A stretch of 44,736 bases of DNA from Gloeomargarita sp. SKYB120 (lineage in GTDB: Bacteria > Cyanobacteriota > Cyanobacteriia > Gloeomargaritales > Gloeomargaritaceae), in contig JANXAM010000014.1 in the NCBI GenBank assembly GCA_025062155.1, positions 1 through 44,736 of the forward strand, written 5' to 3'. A model generated the notes under the pieces. It was not told the DNA's origin and did not search any database. It saw only the letters and a program-made list of their open reading frames with translations. Position numbers and translations under genes: made by a program. Below are positions 35,075-42,429 of the stretch, in pieces; the first letter of the stretch is position 1, and each line of letters begins with the position of its first letter.

Positions 35075-35961
35075 GGCGGGGTCGTCACCAACCGTCGTTG
35101 CGCCCGTTCCCGTTCGCGGCGAATTTGCTGCACAAGTACAGGCGGCAATTGCGCCTCCATGGCTAGGGCCTGGTCAAACCACCGAACCGCTTCCGCGTAG
35201 TTTTGCTGCCCCGCCAGGATTTGGGCCTTTAGGTAGTGCAATTCGGGATGGTTGGGCGCGGCGGCCAACGCCTTGTCCACTTCCTGGAGCGCGTCAGCCC
35301 ATCGCTTCATATCTCGATAGGCCAGGGCCAGGCCCCGATGCACCAGATAAGGGGGCGCTCCCGAGCGACGCAAGCGATTCACCGCCTCGTCCACATTGCT
35401 AAAGGGGATGTTGATGGCAATGAGCAGGTCAGCAAACCCCCGGATGAGATTAAGTTCGGGGTCGTTGGGGTCCACCTGGGCCGCCCGGTCAAAGGCCGCC
35501 AGGGCCACCCGCACCTTGTCCAACAATTGGGGGACGACCAATAGGAGATTTCGCCGGTTTTCCGTCGCAATGACGCCGCCTTCCAGGAAATGGGCCACGC
35601 CCACGTACAGGTGTCCTCGCAGGGGGTCGGTTCTCTGTAGCTGTTCCGCCGCCTGCATCGTGCGAGTGGCGGCCTGAGCCATCGTGGTCAAATCACCGTC
35701 TAGATAGGCCATGGCCGCCTGCAGGGCATAGACCAGGGGTTCCGATGGATTTTGGGCCAGGAGGTCGGCAAGAATCGCCCGCGCCCGGGGGTAGTTGCCG
35801 AAGCGAAACACCTGCTCAAACGCCTGCTCCGTCTGGTCGCTGATGGGACGGGGAGGGTTGCGGCGAAAGGGATCGCCCGCTTGGGCCGGTACGGCCGTCA
35901 GCCCCAGCGTTAGGGCCGCCAGGATGGCACACCCCCAGCGTTTGACCCTAAATCCGCTCAT
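35071..35961 (-). CDS. Exported TPR protein (Sll0314/Alr1548-like)
   Basis: 296 residues with a Sec signal peptide (CAILAALTLGLTAVPAQAG, cut after AQA). About six TPR-like helical repeats follow, e.g. ALQAAMAYLDGDLTTMAQAA, GLALAYRDMKRWADALQEVD, LKAQILAGQQNYAEAVRWFD. This matches the cyanobacterial family annotated Sll0314/Alr1548-type TPR protein; it probably works as a periplasmic or lumenal scaffold. It overlaps the 3' neighbour DUF3531 by four bases and the upstream small exported protein gene by 14. Confidence 0.75.
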   Translation of the reverse strand: MSGFRVKRWGCAILAALTLGLTAVPAQAGDPFRRNPPRPISDQTEQAFEQVFRFGNYPRARAILADLLAQNPSEPLVYALQAAMAYLDGDLTTMAQAATRTMQAAEQLQRTDPLRGHLYVGVAHFLEGGVIATENRRNLLLVVPQLLDKVRVALAAFDRAAQVDPNDPELNLIRGFADLLIAINIPFSNVDEAVNRLRRSGAPPYLVHRGLALAYRDMKRWADALQEVDKALAAAPNHPELHYLKAQILAGQQNYAEAVRWFDQALAMEAQLPPVLVQQIRRERERAQRRLVTTPP

Positions 35962-36316
35962 TGCTCAGGATGCTGGTTTGGAATGTCCGTTTATCCACCC
36001 GCACCACCGTCCGAATCGAATAACGACCGGCGGCGACTTCCTCCGGCGTGCCCCCCCGAAACGTGAAAACCCAGGCGTCGCCCACGTCTTCATAACGGGC
36101 TTCCCCCACCGTGCCCACTGTCCGGTGCATGGCCGGTTCGGTGCGATAGACCTCAATCCCGCCGTTGGCCCGTTCCCCCGCCATGCGCGCCAGATTCTGC
36201 GCCCGCTTCAGATTCATGATTTCCTGGAAGCGGTTGGTTTGGGCTAAAGTCGGCAAGGTGGGGGTCAGGGTGAGGGTTGCTAGGAACAATCCCATTGTCA
36301 CCGTCAAAGCACGCAT
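35948..36316 (-). CDS. Small exported protein of unknown function
   Basis: 122 residues. The start MRALTVTMGLFLATLTLTP has signal peptide character with a cleavage site near LPTLAQ. The rest (for example MNLKRAQNLARMAGERANGG and DAWVFTFRGGTPEEVAAGRY) is soluble and has no motif I recognise. It sits in a tight minus-strand run with rsmG upstream (26 bp gap) and the TPR protein downstream (14-base overlap), so all are likely cotranscribed. Confidence 0.65.
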   Translation of the reverse strand: MRALTVTMGLFLATLTLTPTLPTLAQTNRFQEIMNLKRAQNLARMAGERANGGIEVYRTEPAMHRTVGTVGEARYEDVGDAWVFTFRGGTPEEVAAGRYSIRTVVRVDKRTFQTSILSNERI

Positions 36317-36342
36317 GATGTCTCTCCCACACGTTACTCCCG

Positions 36343-37002
36343 TTAAGAATCACCTGGCCCCGCCAAGTTCCGCACCAGATGTATATAGTGGCGCGCTGCG
36401 TGGGTCAAGGGCGTCCGTTGCGCGTCAATCTGCACCAATTGTAACCCCTGAGCGTGGGCCGTCAACGCCGCTGTTTGCGCATCCGTCCATCGCCCCTGGT
36501 AGAGCACCAAATGACCACCGCGTTTGACGAACGGCGCGCCATAGGCCAGCGCTTGGTCAGCGGGGGCCACTGCTCGCAACAACACCAAATCATAGGCCCG
36601 CTGGTGGGCAGGGGTCGCACCCAACACCTCCGCCCGCCCCGTGAGCACGGTGACGTTTTCCAACCTGAAATCAGCCACCAACTGCTGGAGAAAGTGAGTC
36701 TTTTTGTGGCGAGCGTCGAGCAGCGTAACCCGCCAGTGGGGTTGCAACAGGGCCACCACGAGTCCTGGAAATCCTGCGCCGGTGCCAATATCTACGACCC
36801 GCCATGGGGCTGTCTCGTAGAGATAGGGGCGAATCCCCTGGGCGCTGTCCCACAGGTGCTTTTCCCAGAAATCCGCCGGTGCCGTGATGCGGGTGAGATT
36901 GAGCCGTTGATTGCCCTGCAGGATGGCCTCGTACAGCGCTTGCCAGCGGGGGTCAGGGTTGGAGGTGCTGCCTGGCCAGGTCTCCAGGGGGCTAGGCATC
37001 AT
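36343..37002 (-). CDS. rsmG: 16S rRNA (guanine527-N7)-methyltransferase RsmG
   Basis: 219 residues with a Rossmann-like SAM-binding core: VVDIGTGAGFPGLVVALL (about 70-87), VTLLDARHKKTHFLQQL (about 93-109), VLTGRAEVLG and YDLVLLRAVAPADQAL. N-terminal NLTRITAPADFWEKHLWDS is the usual RsmG lead-in. It methylates N7 of G527 in 16S rRNA. ATG 37002 overlaps the stop codon of the ABC ATPase gene by four bases. Confidence 0.93.
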   Translation of the reverse strand: MMPSPLETWPGSTSNPDPRWQALYEAILQGNQRLNLTRITAPADFWEKHLWDSAQGIRPYLYETAPWRVVDIGTGAGFPGLVVALLQPHWRVTLLDARHKKTHFLQQLVADFRLENVTVLTGRAEVLGATPAHQRAYDLVLLRAVAPADQALAYGAPFVKRGGHLVLYQGRWTDAQTAALTAHAQGLQLVQIDAQRTPLTHAARHYIHLVRNLAGPGDS

Positions 37003-37664
37003 GCCGCATCGTACTGCTGTTGAATGTACTGCTGGAGTTCCAGACCCGTCCCTTGCCGAGTAATGCGTCCGTCACTAAGCAACACCGCCTGGTCGCAGTA
37101 GGCGAGTTCCTCCAAGCGATGGGTCACCCACAGGGCCGTCACGCCCGTAGCTCGCACCAACTGTTGCACCTGCTGCGCCAGTTCCAGTTGCTGGTCGGGG
37201 TCGAGGAAGGCGGTCGGTTCATCCAGGAGCAGAATGGGCACCTGGCGCGCCAAAGCACCTGCAATCGCCAAGCGTTGTTTTTGCCCGCCGCTCAAACTAT
37301 AGACGGGCCGGTTGTGCAGTTCCCACAGGCCCACCAGGCGCAACGCCTGTTCCACCCGCGCGGCCCACTGTTTTCGGGGCACATCCGCCAGCCCAAAGGC
37401 CACATCCGCGCCGACGCTGGGCATCACCACCTGATGGTCGGGATTTTGCAGCACCAGGCCAACTGGACCCGCCAGTTCGACGGACCCCTGGTCTGGTTCA
37501 ATCAAACCCGCCAGGATTTTCAGCAACGTGGACTTGCCGCTGCCGTTGGCTCCCAGTAGCATCCAGAACTCCCCCTGGGGCACTCGCAACGTGCAGTCCT
37601 GGAGAGCCAGCCGCTCCGGCGACCAACCAAAGCGAACGTTTTCTAGGGCAATGGCCGTTTTCAC
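36999..37664 (-). CDS. ABC transporter ATP-binding subunit, EcfA/CbiO-like
   Basis: About 221 residues with Walker A LLGANGSGKSTLLKIL, Q-loop VLQNPDHQVV, signature YSLSGGQKQRLAIAGALA and Walker B ILLLDEPTAFLD, then the switch His in WVTHR. The V-L-Q-N-P-D-H-Q motif is characteristic of energy-coupling-factor ATPases. An EcfT-like protein is encoded at 20825, but the partner is not shown. GTG 37664 is preferred; an in-frame TTG at 37685 would add seven residues. The TnpB element ends only about 30-50 bases upstream, so the natural promoter or leader may have been displaced. Confidence 0.85.
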   Translation of the reverse strand: MKTAIALENVRFGWSPERLALQDCTLRVPQGEFWMLLGANGSGKSTLLKILAGLIEPDQGSVELAGPVGLVLQNPDHQVVMPSVGADVAFGLADVPRKQWAARVEQALRLVGLWELHNRPVYSLSGGQKQRLAIAGALARQVPILLLDEPTAFLDPDQQLELAQQVQQLVRATGVTALWVTHRLEELAYCDQAVLLSDGRITRQGTGLELQQYIQQQYDAA

Positions 37665-37685
37665 CGTTCCTAAAACTATGGACAA

Positions 37686-39392
37686 CTATCCACAGGCTGC
37701 CAACCGAACGGTACTGTTGACAACTTCCTCCGCCACCGACGGAGGCGGAGCGTGCCGGAGTCTCACCGGCAAGCCACTGCTGCACGCAAACCGCGCTCTC
37801 GGGGCGGTAGGTGGTCGGTCATCTCCAGCTGGTGGTAGCTGGAGACTCGCACGACTCAGTGACTGCGGTACGACCGCCGCTAACGCCTGAGCAACTCCCC
37901 GCCAGAACGACCATACATGCTTTCCCCGATTCCTTGCAGGTAGGGAAAAGGTGACATAGCCGTCTCGGCAGGGAACAATGACTGTCCCCCGGCAAGCGGG
38001 TCGTTCACCCAGGCGCAAAACTCTTCTAGCCAACACCAACGCTGCAGCAAGATGCGGTGAAATGCCAAGTTTCCTGGCGTAATTAACCGCACCGATAACA
38101 CTGCTGTGGGCTGGGTTGACTTCACACACGTCCACCCCCGCTCTCAACGCAGCCAACTTGAGACCAGTTAAAACCTTACGATAAGCAAAACTCGACAACT
38201 GACGGCAACGGCGGGGTGATTCACTCTCTAGCTGCGCCCGTTTACGCTGAAAGTCGAGCTCTTCTACAACCAACGGCTTTCCCTTCTCTGCTGCTAACCG
38301 CGCAACCTGGGCGCAGGTTTCCAAAATCATGGCTTGTGCTTGACCAGTCGTCTTGCCGTACAGGTTCCGGTCAAACCGCCAAGACGCGACCCAGTTCCCA
38401 TACCGGTCCATTTCGGTTACGGCCAAGTGGTCAGCATTGATGTCCACACCATCAGCATTGATGTCCACACCAATAGCACCAGCCGCCAGGTTGGTCACCG
38501 GTTCTGGTCGCATTTGTTCGATACTGACGATGACTCGCCAACCACGCGCATCCAGGATGAAACGATAGTTAACGGCTGTACCGATACGCTTGGTCGTAGC
38601 TTTGCCGCTACGCGTGGTCGTGCGTACCTTCACTCCCTGTAACGCTTGCACAATTTGGTCATGACCATAGGCAAACCGAAGGCCCGTTAACTTCAGGTAG
38701 ACTTTCTTTCCTTTTTGCTCTGGTCCTGGAGACAAGTGGTCAGCAAATGAATCCACAAGGGCATCCGGCACGCGCAGATAAAGCGTGAACGTCCCGTCCG
38801 TTTCCGGTACGGCTTGGCATGATACATTACCGGCTGTCTCATCCTGACTACCAAGTACGAAAAACTGTCGAGAACGGCTAAACCGCCAGTCGGCTAACCA
38901 TTCCGCGTGAGAAGCATAACCATTAGCCGCCAGAGCAAACTGCTGGCGAAACAGTCGATTGGAACCGAAACACAGCCGTATCTTGCCACTGTGCCTATCG
39001 GCTTCCAGCCGCGACAGTTGACTTTGCAACCTAGCCAAGCACCGTTGCTTTTGGTGCAAGACAAACCGACGCTTTTCCTTCTTAATGACTCGTTCTGCCT
39101 CGCGTATTTTCTGTTGCAACTCCTCAATCGGCGTCAATTGACTTTCTTTGACAGCTTGTATGCGTCCTTCTAGTTCCACACGTGCACTGTTGAATTGTCT
39201 GGAAGTGATACCAAACCGTTGCAGGAATTCCCGTTTTGTCTGGTTTTTGTCCCGCCCCGCAGCCGTGACAGCGAATAATGACCGCTCCGCCCGGCCAAAT
39301 AATTCTGCATAGGCAGACAGCACCTGATGCTGTTCTGAGCTGGTGGCAATCCGTGCTTGGTAGCTAAACGTCAGACGCACAACCGCTGGCAC
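37686..39392 (-). CDS. tnpB: TnpB-type RNA-guided nuclease of an IS200/IS605-group element, RuvC-I duplicated
   Basis: 568 residues with a GTG start, the first possible after an upstream in-frame stop. An N-terminal helical region (about 60-130) and a barrel-like region (about 180-300) precede the split RuvC domain. RuvC-I is GVDINAD at 308-314, repeated exactly at 315-321; RuvC-II is LVVEELDF (E377); the RuvC-III region is NPAHSSVIGAVNYARK then ISPHLAAALVLARR, where His447 stands where an Asp is usual in TnpB. No C-x2-C zinc finger is seen. The last about 35 residues are read through the presumed omega-RNA and beyond the element end, and stop at TAG 37688-37686. No tnpA partner is present, so it must rely on another transposase or be stranded. 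Confidence 0.8.
   Translation of the reverse strand: MPAVVRLTFSYQARIATSSEQHQVLSAYAELFGRAERSLFAVTAAGRDKNQTKREFLQRFGITSRQFNSARVELEGRIQAVKESQLTPIEELQQKIREAERVIKKEKRRFVLHQKQRCLARLQSQLSRLEADRHSGKIRLCFGSNRLFRQQFALAANGYASHAEWLADWRFSRSRQFFVLGSQDETAGNVSCQAVPETDGTFTLYLRVPDALVDSFADHLSPGPEQKGKKVYLKLTGLRFAYGHDQIVQALQGVKVRTTTRSGKATTKRIGTAVNYRFILDARGWRVIVSIEQMRPEPVTNLAAGAIGVDINADGVDINADHLAVTEMDRYGNWVASWRFDRNLYGKTTGQAQAMILETCAQVARLAAEKGKPLVVEELDFQRKRAQLESESPRRCRQLSSFAYRKVLTGLKLAALRAGVDVCEVNPAHSSVIGAVNYARKLGISPHLAAALVLARRVLRLGERPACRGTVIVPCRDGYVTFSLPARNRGKHVWSFWRGVAQALAAVVPQSLSRASLQLPPAGDDRPPTAPRARFACSSGLPVRLRHAPPPSVAEEVVNSTVRLAACG
37716..37850 (-). ncRNA. Presumed omega-RNA (reRNA) at the 3' end of tnpB
   Basis: Three hairpins follow one another on the minus strand inside the 3' end of tnpB: tctccagct/agctggaga (37822-37830 with 37837-37845, 9 bp, 6-nt loop), 6 bp at 37753-37758 with 37766-37771, and ctccgcc/ggcggag (37728-37734 with 37744-37750). 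The last is followed by gaagttgtcaac, where the element ends. TnpB proteins use an RNA from this place as guide carrier. The guide would be the first 16-20 nt beyond, at 37715-37696. The 5' end is not defined. Confidence 0.5.
38431..38472 (-). repeat. Exact 21-bp tandem duplication over the RuvC-I motif of tnpB
   Basis: Two identical 21-bp copies lie at 38431-38451 and 38452-38472. In the protein they give GVDINAD twice in a row (residues 308-321). It keeps the reading frame and adds seven residues at the catalytic Asp. Confidence 0.9.
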
Positions 39393-39484
39393 CGCTCACT
39401 TAATTTCATGGCTAGATGCCCATATATGTATATAAGCGCGCTCACTTAATTTCATGGCTAGATGCCCATATATGTATATAAGCG
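39393..39484. repeat. Exact 46-bp tandem duplication upstream of tnpB
   Basis: Units 39393-39438 and 39439-39484 are identical. Each ends in an AT-rich catatatgtatata stretch that could act as a promoter or as a left-end structure of the element. The duplication lies between the tnpB start and the end of ndhN. Confidence 0.9.
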
Positions 39485-39492
39485 TACATACA

Positions 39493-39978
39493 TTAAACAG
39501 TTATCAACCCCTGGTCCAGGTAGGTTTTGAGAGGTTGCCAGCGAAACTCGCGGCCACTGGCGACCTCCACCACCACCTTGCAGCGGGGGTACTGGGTCGG
39601 CACCACCGTCAAATAACGCAATTCCTGGCGGGACAACACTTTGCCTTCAATCAGCCACAGTACCACGCCCTTGGCCTGGGGAGGTAACGCCGCCAGCGCT
39701 TGGTCGAGCAAGGGCGGGAAGTAGTACACATCGCCAACTGCTGCGGTTTGGGCCAGGGCTTTTCCCAAGTGGGCCGGACGCACCCCGTGAAAGCGAGTCA
39801 AAAACGCCTCCAGTTCACCCATGCCGCGCGCTGTCATATGGAGCGTGCGATACCCCGCGCCCTTCAAGCGCCGTTGATAGCGTCCTTCGTGACCGCCTTC
39901 CGGTGGCACCCACACCGCCAGCGCCCCGTGTTGCTCCAAATCCTGCTCAAACTGATTGCCAATGACAATGAGCGCCAT
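39493..39978 (-). CDS. ndhN: NAD(P)H-quinone oxidoreductase subunit N
   Basis: 161 residues, the usual length. NdhN belongs to the peripheral arm of the cyanobacterial/chloroplast NDH-1 complex, in which ferredoxin reduces plastoquinone for cyclic electron flow and respiration. Recognised by the start MALIVIGNQFEQDLEQHGAL, then EGRYQRRLKGAGYRTLHMTA, GVRPAHLGK and VVLWLIEGKVLSRQEL. The gene ends L-D-Q-G-L-I-T-V immediately before the tandem duplication of the TnpB element. Its natural downstream neighbour on this strand may have been the ABC ATPase gene. Confidence 0.9.
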   Translation of the reverse strand: MALIVIGNQFEQDLEQHGALAVWVPPEGGHEGRYQRRLKGAGYRTLHMTARGMGELEAFLTRFHGVRPAHLGKALAQTAAVGDVYYFPPLLDQALAALPPQAKGVVLWLIEGKVLSRQELRYLTVVPTQYPRCKVVVEVASGREFRWQPLKTYLDQGLITV

Positions 39979-40023
39979 ACCCTTTTCCCCAGGCCATTTA
40001 CTAAAACTGTAACAGAGTTTGCC

Positions 40024-40257
40024 CTAGCGAGCAGGCAACTGGGGGTCTCGTGGTATCCCGCCTCGGTAGGCCCCGCAGTAGTAAAGGGTCATGACGGCCT
40101 CAAAGGCCCAGTGGTTGGGGTCCAAATCAGCAAAGGGGATGGGTAACTCCCGCACCCGCCGCGTGGCGCAGGCTTGGGCAACCCGAGACTCAGCCGCAAT
40201 AGCTGGGACTGGGAGCAGCAGAGCCGCCAGCCCGAAGATCAGCAACAAACGGTTCAT
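40024..40257 (-). CDS. Small exported protein with one SLH-like motif
   Basis: 77 residues: a signal peptide (MNRLLLIFGLAALLLPVPAI, cut near A-I-A-A) and a single stretch FADLDPNHWAFEAVMTLYY that resembles the first half of an S-layer homology motif. Two cysteines are near (QACATRR and YYCGAY). Full SLH proteins have three such motifs, so this may be a small secreted protein that uses the fold or a remnant. It diverges from the 122-residue gene at 40349. Positions 39979-40023 hold only the leader of ndhN. Confidence 0.5.
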   Translation of the reverse strand: MNRLLLIFGLAALLLPVPAIAAESRVAQACATRRVRELPIPFADLDPNHWAFEAVMTLYYCGAYRGGIPRDPQLPAR

Positions 40258-40348
40258 CTTTGGGTCTGGTCAACCTCGCACTACTACAACGGTAACAAAG
40301 CTGGCCCCTAAAACGAGTTACAGTAGGTGGGAGCGGGAAAAACCAACG

Positions 40349-40717
40349 ATGAACATCACCGACTTTCGCGCCGCCTGCCAAACCTGGAGCGTGGGCACTC
40401 GACCCGTTTTGGAACTGGGGAGCCTGATTCGCACAGGCGAGGACGCGCGCGCCCTGATGCGGGTGATTGCCGCCTTGTGGTGCCAGAACCTGGACCTGGA
40501 CGACTCCACCGTAACCCGCATGGCTTTTATCTACGACCTGCTCAGCCATTGGGAATCCTGGAGCAAACACCAGGCCCAGGAGTGCGAACAGGTGGTGCAG
40601 GGTCTCCACCTGCAGCTTCAAGGCATGGGGCAGCGGACCAGCTCCCAGGAAACCCTGGACCTGCTCATCCAAGTCCTAGCTAGCGGCATCAGCGCCCACA
40701 TTGACGACATGGATTAG
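40349..40717 (+). CDS. Conserved-looking small soluble protein of unknown function
   Basis: 122 residues from ATG 40349 (the open frame begins at 40091, but upstream sequence is the shadow of the small SLH-like gene). GGGAG (40329-40333) is rather far as a ribosome-binding site. The sequence (TRPVLELGSLIRTGEDARAL, ALWCQNLDLDDSTVTRMAFI, IYDLLSHWESWSKHQ) is helical and acidic with no motif I recognise. Composition and length suggest a real gene. Confidence 0.6.
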   Translation: MNITDFRAACQTWSVGTRPVLELGSLIRTGEDARALMRVIAALWCQNLDLDDSTVTRMAFIYDLLSHWESWSKHQAQECEQVVQGLHLQLQGMGQRTSSQETLDLLIQVLASGISAHIDDMD

Positions 40718-40801
40718 GAGTGCCCCGAGGCCCAACCCAATCGCTGGGTGACGTTTGTCGCGCCCTACCATCACCAGATAGCAGCAGGTTGAGCATGCCC
40801 C

Positions 40802-40859
40802 ATCCCCACTTCAGGGCACAGCCCCGCCCTTGGCTTTTCTCTAAAGCGGCTTAGCTATA
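40802..40859 (-). repeat. MITE-like repeat, copy C (shorter, inverted)
   Basis: Read on the minus strand it starts tatagctaagccgcttt (40859 leftward) and contains aagccaagggcggggctgtg, colinear with copy A but with about ten bases missing near the start. The hairpin agggcg/tgccct is kept with a G-T pair. A right end is not clear. It lies in the 40718-41034 gap, otherwise without genes. Confidence 0.5.
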
Positions 40860-40959
40860 CTGACTGGCAAATGTCCCAAAGTTACTTGAAATGACTAGGG
40901 CAGAAAAGAAACAAGAGCGCAAACATCTAGGGTTTCGGTTGCTGCCCATATAAGGTGCT

Positions 40960-41027
40960 GAGCGGACCGCCCTCGTTTCCCCTTCAGACATTCGTCGCCA
41001 GTTGCCTATTCTAGCGTCGGTCCGCTC
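40960..41027. other. 10-bp inverted repeat with 48-nt loop downstream of asnS
   Basis: gagcggaccg (40960-40969) pairs with cggtccgctc (41018-41027). It lies just after the asnS stop (41035) on its downstream side. There is no T-tract after the stem, so it is not a standard terminator; it may stabilise the transcript end. Confidence 0.35.
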
Positions 41028-41034
41028 CTGCAGC

Positions 41035-42426
41035 TCAAAAATCAATTCCATCCGGTGTGCGGGGAAACGGGATCACATCGCGGATATTGCCCATACCGGT
41101 CATGAACTGGATCAACCGCTCAAACCCCAGCCCGAATCCCGCATGGGGTACAGTCCCGTAGCGCCGCAAATCCAGATACCACCAGTAGGCGGCGGGGTCT
41201 AAACCACAGGCTTCAATCCGCCGCAATAGCACGTCATAGCGCTCCTCCCGCTGGGAACCCCCGATCAGTTCGCCCACCCTGGGAACCAGCACATCCATCG
41301 CCGCCACGGTTTTTTCGTCGTCGTTGAGCCGCATATAAAACGCTTTGATGTCCTTGGGGTAGTCGTAAACGATCACTGGCTTTTTACACAGTTCTTCAGC
41401 GAGATACCGTTCATGCTCCGACTGCAAATCCAAACCCCACTCCACGGGATATTCAAAGTTTTTGCCGGATTTTTTCAGGTAAGCGATGGCCTCCGTATAA
41501 CTCATCCGCTCAAAGGGTTGCTCCGCCATCCGTTCGGCCACCGTTAAAACCGTGGGTTCAATCCGTTGCTGGAAAAATTCCAAATCCGGTAAATCATGCT
41601 CCAGCACATAACGAAACACATGCTGTAAAAAGGCTTCCGCCAGGTCCATGTCGCCCGCCAAATCACAAAAGGCCACCTCCGGCTCAATCATCCAAAACTC
41701 GGCCAGATGGCGAGACGTATTGGAGTTTTCAGCGCGAAATGTCGGGCCAAAGGTATAGACCTTGGTGAGAGCCGTGGCCATAATTTCGGCCTCCAGTTGC
41801 CCGCTCACCGTTAGATAGGCCCGCCGCCCAAAAAAGTCCTGGCGAAAATCAATTTCTCCCTGCTCATTGCGGGGCAATTGGTGCAAGGGCAAATTCGTGA
41901 CCGTAAATAATTCCCCCGCCCCTTCACAGTCACTTGCCGTCAGGATAGGCGTATGCACCCACACAAATCCCCGCTCCTGGAAAAACTGGTGGATGGCCAT
42001 CGCGCAGTGGTTGCGAATCCGGGCAATCGCGCCGAAGGTGTTAGTCCGGGGGCGCAGGTGGGCAATCGTGCGCAGGAACTCAAAGGAGTGCCGCTTCTTT
42101 TGCAGGGGATAAGTCTCTGGATTCGCGTCGCCGTACAATGTAATGCTTTCGGCCTGCAATTCCACCCGCTGTCCCTTAGCGGGGGACGCCACAAGCAACC
42201 CCTGCACCGCAATCGCCGACCCCGTGTGCAACCCGGCAGCCAGTTCGTAAAGCGGCGAGGTCTTCGGCACCAGCACCTGCAGGTTAGCCAGGCAACTGCC
42301 GTCGTTGAGTTCCAGAAAGCACAAGTCTTTCAAGTCACGGCGCGTGCGCACCCACCCCTGGGCAACCACCGGGGTATCGGGTGGGGTTTGGGTCAATAAC
42401 TCGCGAATGGGTGTCGCCGCCAACAT
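41035..42426 (-). CDS. asnS: Asparaginyl-tRNA synthetase
   Basis: 463 residues, class IIb synthetase. N-terminal OB-fold (about 15-110: [20 protein letters not shown]), then the catalytic domain with motif 1, motif 2 region [20 protein letters not shown] (about 226-245) and motif 3 [12 protein letters not shown] (about 437-448). The [15 protein letters not shown] form is diagnostic of AsnRS. It is preceded by the HtrA-type protease gene with only 3 bp in between, so the two are cotranscribed. Confidence 0.95.
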   Translation of the reverse strand: MLAATPIRELLTQTPPDTPVVAQGWVRTRRDLKDLCFLELNDGSCLANLQVLVPKTSPLYELAAGLHTGSAIAVQGLLVASPAKGQRVELQAESITLYGDANPETYPLQKKRHSFEFLRTIAHLRPRTNTFGAIARIRNHCAMAIHQFFQERGFVWVHTPILTASDCEGAGELFTVTNLPLHQLPRNEQGEIDFRQDFFGRRAYLTVSGQLEAEIMATALTKVYTFGPTFRAENSNTSRHLAEFWMIEPEVAFCDLAGDMDLAEAFLQHVFRYVLEHDLPDLEFFQQRIEPTVLTVAERMAEQPFERMSYTEAIAYLKKSGKNFEYPVEWGLDLQSEHERYLAEELCKKPVIVYDYPKDIKAFYMRLNDDEKTVAAMDVLVPRVGELIGGSQREERYDVLLRRIEACGLDPAAYWWYLDLRRYGTVPHAGFGLGFERLIQFMTGMGNIRDVIPFPRTPDGIDF

Positions 42427-42429
42427 ACC

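Larger units (their letters stand above)
37716..39484 (-). mobile_element. TnpB-only IS200/IS605-type element between ndhN and the ABC ATPase gene
   Basis: The right end is put at 37716 because the minus strand has a hairpin followed by gaagttgtcaac, like the ends of IS605-group elements. The left end is uncertain and lies between the tnpB start and the ndhN stop (39493); the 46-bp duplication at 39393-39484 lies in it. Both flanking genes read on the minus strand and were probably adjacent before insertion. There is no target duplication, as expected for a single-strand, peel-and-paste element. Confidence 0.6.

Noticed and set aside
35236-35677. Plus-strand frames opposite the TPR protein gene
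   Set aside because: The minus strand has a signal peptide and TPR repeats; the plus-strand products have no recognisable features.
37686-39392. Cas12-type CRISPR effector
   Set aside because: Length and motifs fit a transposon-encoded TnpB, the ends are IS605-like, and there is no repeat array.
39393-39484. Two 46-bp repeats as the start of a CRISPR array
   Set aside because: The units are directly adjacent without spacers, and only two exist; no cas gene is nearby.
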